Assembly (NCBI GenBank): GCA_947377425.1
Contig: CANCFZ010000134.1
Span: forward strand, 1-6,539
Source: Flavobacteriaceae bacterium
GTDB lineage: Bacteria; Bacteroidota; Bacteroidia; Flavobacteriales; Flavobacteriaceae
Direction of reading: 5' to 3'
Length of the DNA: 6,539 nt
Numbering within the stretch: the first letter of the stretch is position 1; each line of letters opens with the position of its first letter. The position numbers and the translations under genes were made by a program. Shown piece after piece: positions 5,191-6,539 of this stretch. The notes beneath the pieces were generated by a model. It was given only the letters and a program-made list of their open reading frames with translations. It did no database searches and was not told the origin of the DNA.

Positions 5191-6539
5191 TTGAAAAATA
5201 AGTTTAACATTACAATACTTTTTTTATTCATTGCGTTCAATAGCATCGGTTATTCTCAAACCACCACTATTGATAGTTTAAAAAGAGTGCTTCGAGTAGC
5301 AAAAATTGATACTACAAAAGTTACAATCTATAATAATCTGGCGAATAATTTTAAAGAAATCAATCCTGATTCTACTACTTTTTATGCTACTAAAGCGATG
5401 GTTTTGTCGCAAAAAACAAACAATGGCTTTGGTTTAGCCACCTCTTATATTAATAATGGTAATGCCAACATCGTTTTAGGAAATTATAAAAATGCTACTG
5501 CTTTTTTCAACAAAGCGAAAGTTGAATTTCAAAAACTATTGAATGCTGATGATGAAAACAAAAATGCTAAAAATGGTTTGGCTCGTTCATTAGCCAGTTT
5601 GGGAGTTATCTATTCGCAAGAAGGAAATTATTATGTAGCATTAGAAAATTATCAAAATGCCTTAAAGTTGTATCAAGAAATTGGAGATAAAAACAGTATT
5701 TCCAAAGCCTACAATAATATTGGTGTTGTTTACAAATCGCAACTCAATCCAACCAAAGCGCTTGAATATTTCAAAAAAGCTTTAAAAATTCAACAGGAAA
5801 TTGGGGAGCAAACCGTTCCTGTGACGTTAACTAATATTGGTGTAATTTATTTTGAACAAAACAATTTTACAGAAGCACTAAATTATTACAACAAAGCTAA
5901 AAAAGGATTCGGAACTATTGATAACAAACGTGGATTTGCACTTTTAAACAACTATTTGGGCGATTATTACAAAAAACAAAACGATAATAATCAAGCGATT
6001 TCTTATTATAATATTTCCTTGAAATTGTATGAAGAAATTCAGAATAAATTTGGCGCATCATTAACATTATATAATTTAGGTCAATTGTATTGCGACAAGA
6101 AAAAATATGCAGAAGCCATGACTTATACTACTAAATCACTTGCTTATGCTAAAGAAATTGGTGTTCTTGATCAAACGTTTCATTCGGAGAAATTGTTGAG
6201 TGAATTGTATGAACTTCAGAACAATAATGAGCAATCGTTGGTGCATTTTAAAAACTATATTACAGCAAGAGATAGCTTGAACAATTTGGAAAATGACAAG
6301 AAATTCGTTCGTGCCGAAATGGATTTTGAATACCAAAAGAAAGAAGCCTTACTGAATGAAAAAAACAAATCGCAACGATGGATTACTTTGTTTTCAGTTG
6401 TTGGAATATTACTTTTAATTGGTTTAATCTTCTTAATTTTTAATCGAAGACAGGTGAAACGTCGCTTGACATTGCAAAAAGAAGTTGCCGAATACGAACA
6501 AAAAGCACTGCATTTGCAAATGAATCCGCATTTTGTATT
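5191..6539 (+). CDS. TPR sensor histidine kinase, LytS/YehU type, 3'-partial, TTG start
   Basis: An uninterrupted frame of 449 codons runs from TTG 5191 to the window end. The start is TTG: codons 1-23 encode a signal peptide (MKNKFNITILFLFIAFNSIG, then YSQ), no ATG precedes it in frame, the next in-frame ATG (5398) would remove the signal peptide, and a promoter box lies 25 nt upstream. Residues 25-365 are about eight TPR-like helix pairs, for example YNNIGVVYKSQLNPTKALEYFKKAL (174-198) and LYNLGQLYCDKKKYAEAMTYTTKSL (293-317), forming a periplasmic sensor domain. A charged coiled-coil segment (366-395) leads to one transmembrane helix (397-417, ITLFSVVGILLLIGLIFLIF), then a cytoplasmic linker. 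The frame ends in ALHLQMNPHFV, the start of the His_kinase (PF06580) domain, with H447 the likely phosphorylated His. The ATPase domain, and probably a LytTR response regulator gene, should follow outside the window. It is divergent from the redox operon and may regulate it (inference). Confidence 0.93.
   Translation, partial: MKNKFNITILFLFIAFNSIGYSQTTTIDSLKRVLRVAKIDTTKVTIYNNLANNFKEINPDSTTFYATKAMVLSQKTNNGFGLATSYINNGNANIVLGNYKNATAFFNKAKVEFQKLLNADDENKNAKNGLARSLASLGVIYSQEGNYYVALENYQNALKLYQEIGDKNSISKAYNNIGVVYKSQLNPTKALEYFKKALKIQQEIGEQTVPVTLTNIGVIYFEQNNFTEALNYYNKAKKGFGTIDNKRGFALLNNYLGDYYKKQNDNNQAISYYNISLKLYEEIQNKFGASLTLYNLGQLYCDKKKYAEAMTYTTKSLAYAKEIGVLDQTFHSEKLLSELYELQNNNEQSLVHFKNYITARDSLNNLENDKKFVRAEMDFEYQKKEALLNEKNKSQRWITLFSVVGILLLIGLIFLIFNRRQVKRRLTLQKEVAEYEQKALHLQMNPHFV

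Noticed and set aside
6136..6336. 66-codon minus-strand frame
   Set aside because: It overlaps the TPR and linker part of the sensor kinase, which is clearly the coding frame.
1..6539. Mobile element, CRISPR array, tRNA or rRNA
   Set aside because: No transposase or integrase frame, no regularly spaced long repeats, and no recognisable structural RNA sequence was seen on either strand.

Overview
The window looks like a flavobacterial (Bacteroidota) chromosome segment, probably Flavobacterium or a close relative. The grounds are its AT-rich sequence, two matches to the Bacteroidota -7 promoter box TAnnTTTG, weak or absent Shine-Dalgarno sequences, signal peptides ending in SQ or AQ, a C-terminal type IX secretion (T9SS) sorting domain, and a TPR-containing LytS-type sensor kinase. 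Genus-level identity is inference.

Layout. From 1 to 1673 (+) lies the 3' part of a gene for a secreted protein that fuses about six TPR repeats to a complete ApbE domain (FAD:protein FMN transferase). Its true start is upstream of the window. A bidirectional hairpin terminator at 1675-1697 separates it from a convergent minus-strand operon of five closely spaced genes (gaps 11-25 nt). In transcription order these encode a membrane-anchored OB-fold protein (4862-4455), a DUF5777-type outer-membrane beta-barrel (4443-3574), a monoheme cytochrome c lipoprotein (3561-3193), a secreted YceI-family protein (3175-2630), and a DUF2271-like secreted protein with a T9SS sorting domain (2604-1717). The operon has one recognisable promoter (4914-4921).

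A 328-nt regulatory region (4863-5190) separates the operon from a divergent gene starting with TTG at 5191. That gene encodes a TPR/transmembrane/His_kinase sensor of the LytS/YehU type and is cut by the window end just after its phospho-acceptor motif. The region holds the two TAnnTTTG boxes, three TCCWTAAT direct repeats at activator-like positions for the operon, a pair of TGTTACA repeats exactly 21 bp apart, and a near-palindrome in the operon leader.

Together the genes suggest an extracytoplasmic redox or electron-transfer module: a heme lipoprotein, a beta-barrel, a lipocalin-like YceI carrier, and a DUF2271-like protein ending next to the enzyme that attaches FMN to proteins. The DUF2271-like protein has an AGAT segment where a flavinylation-type [ST]GAT motif might be expected. 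The neighbouring sensor kinase could regulate the module. The family calls rest on sequence motifs; the joint function is inference.
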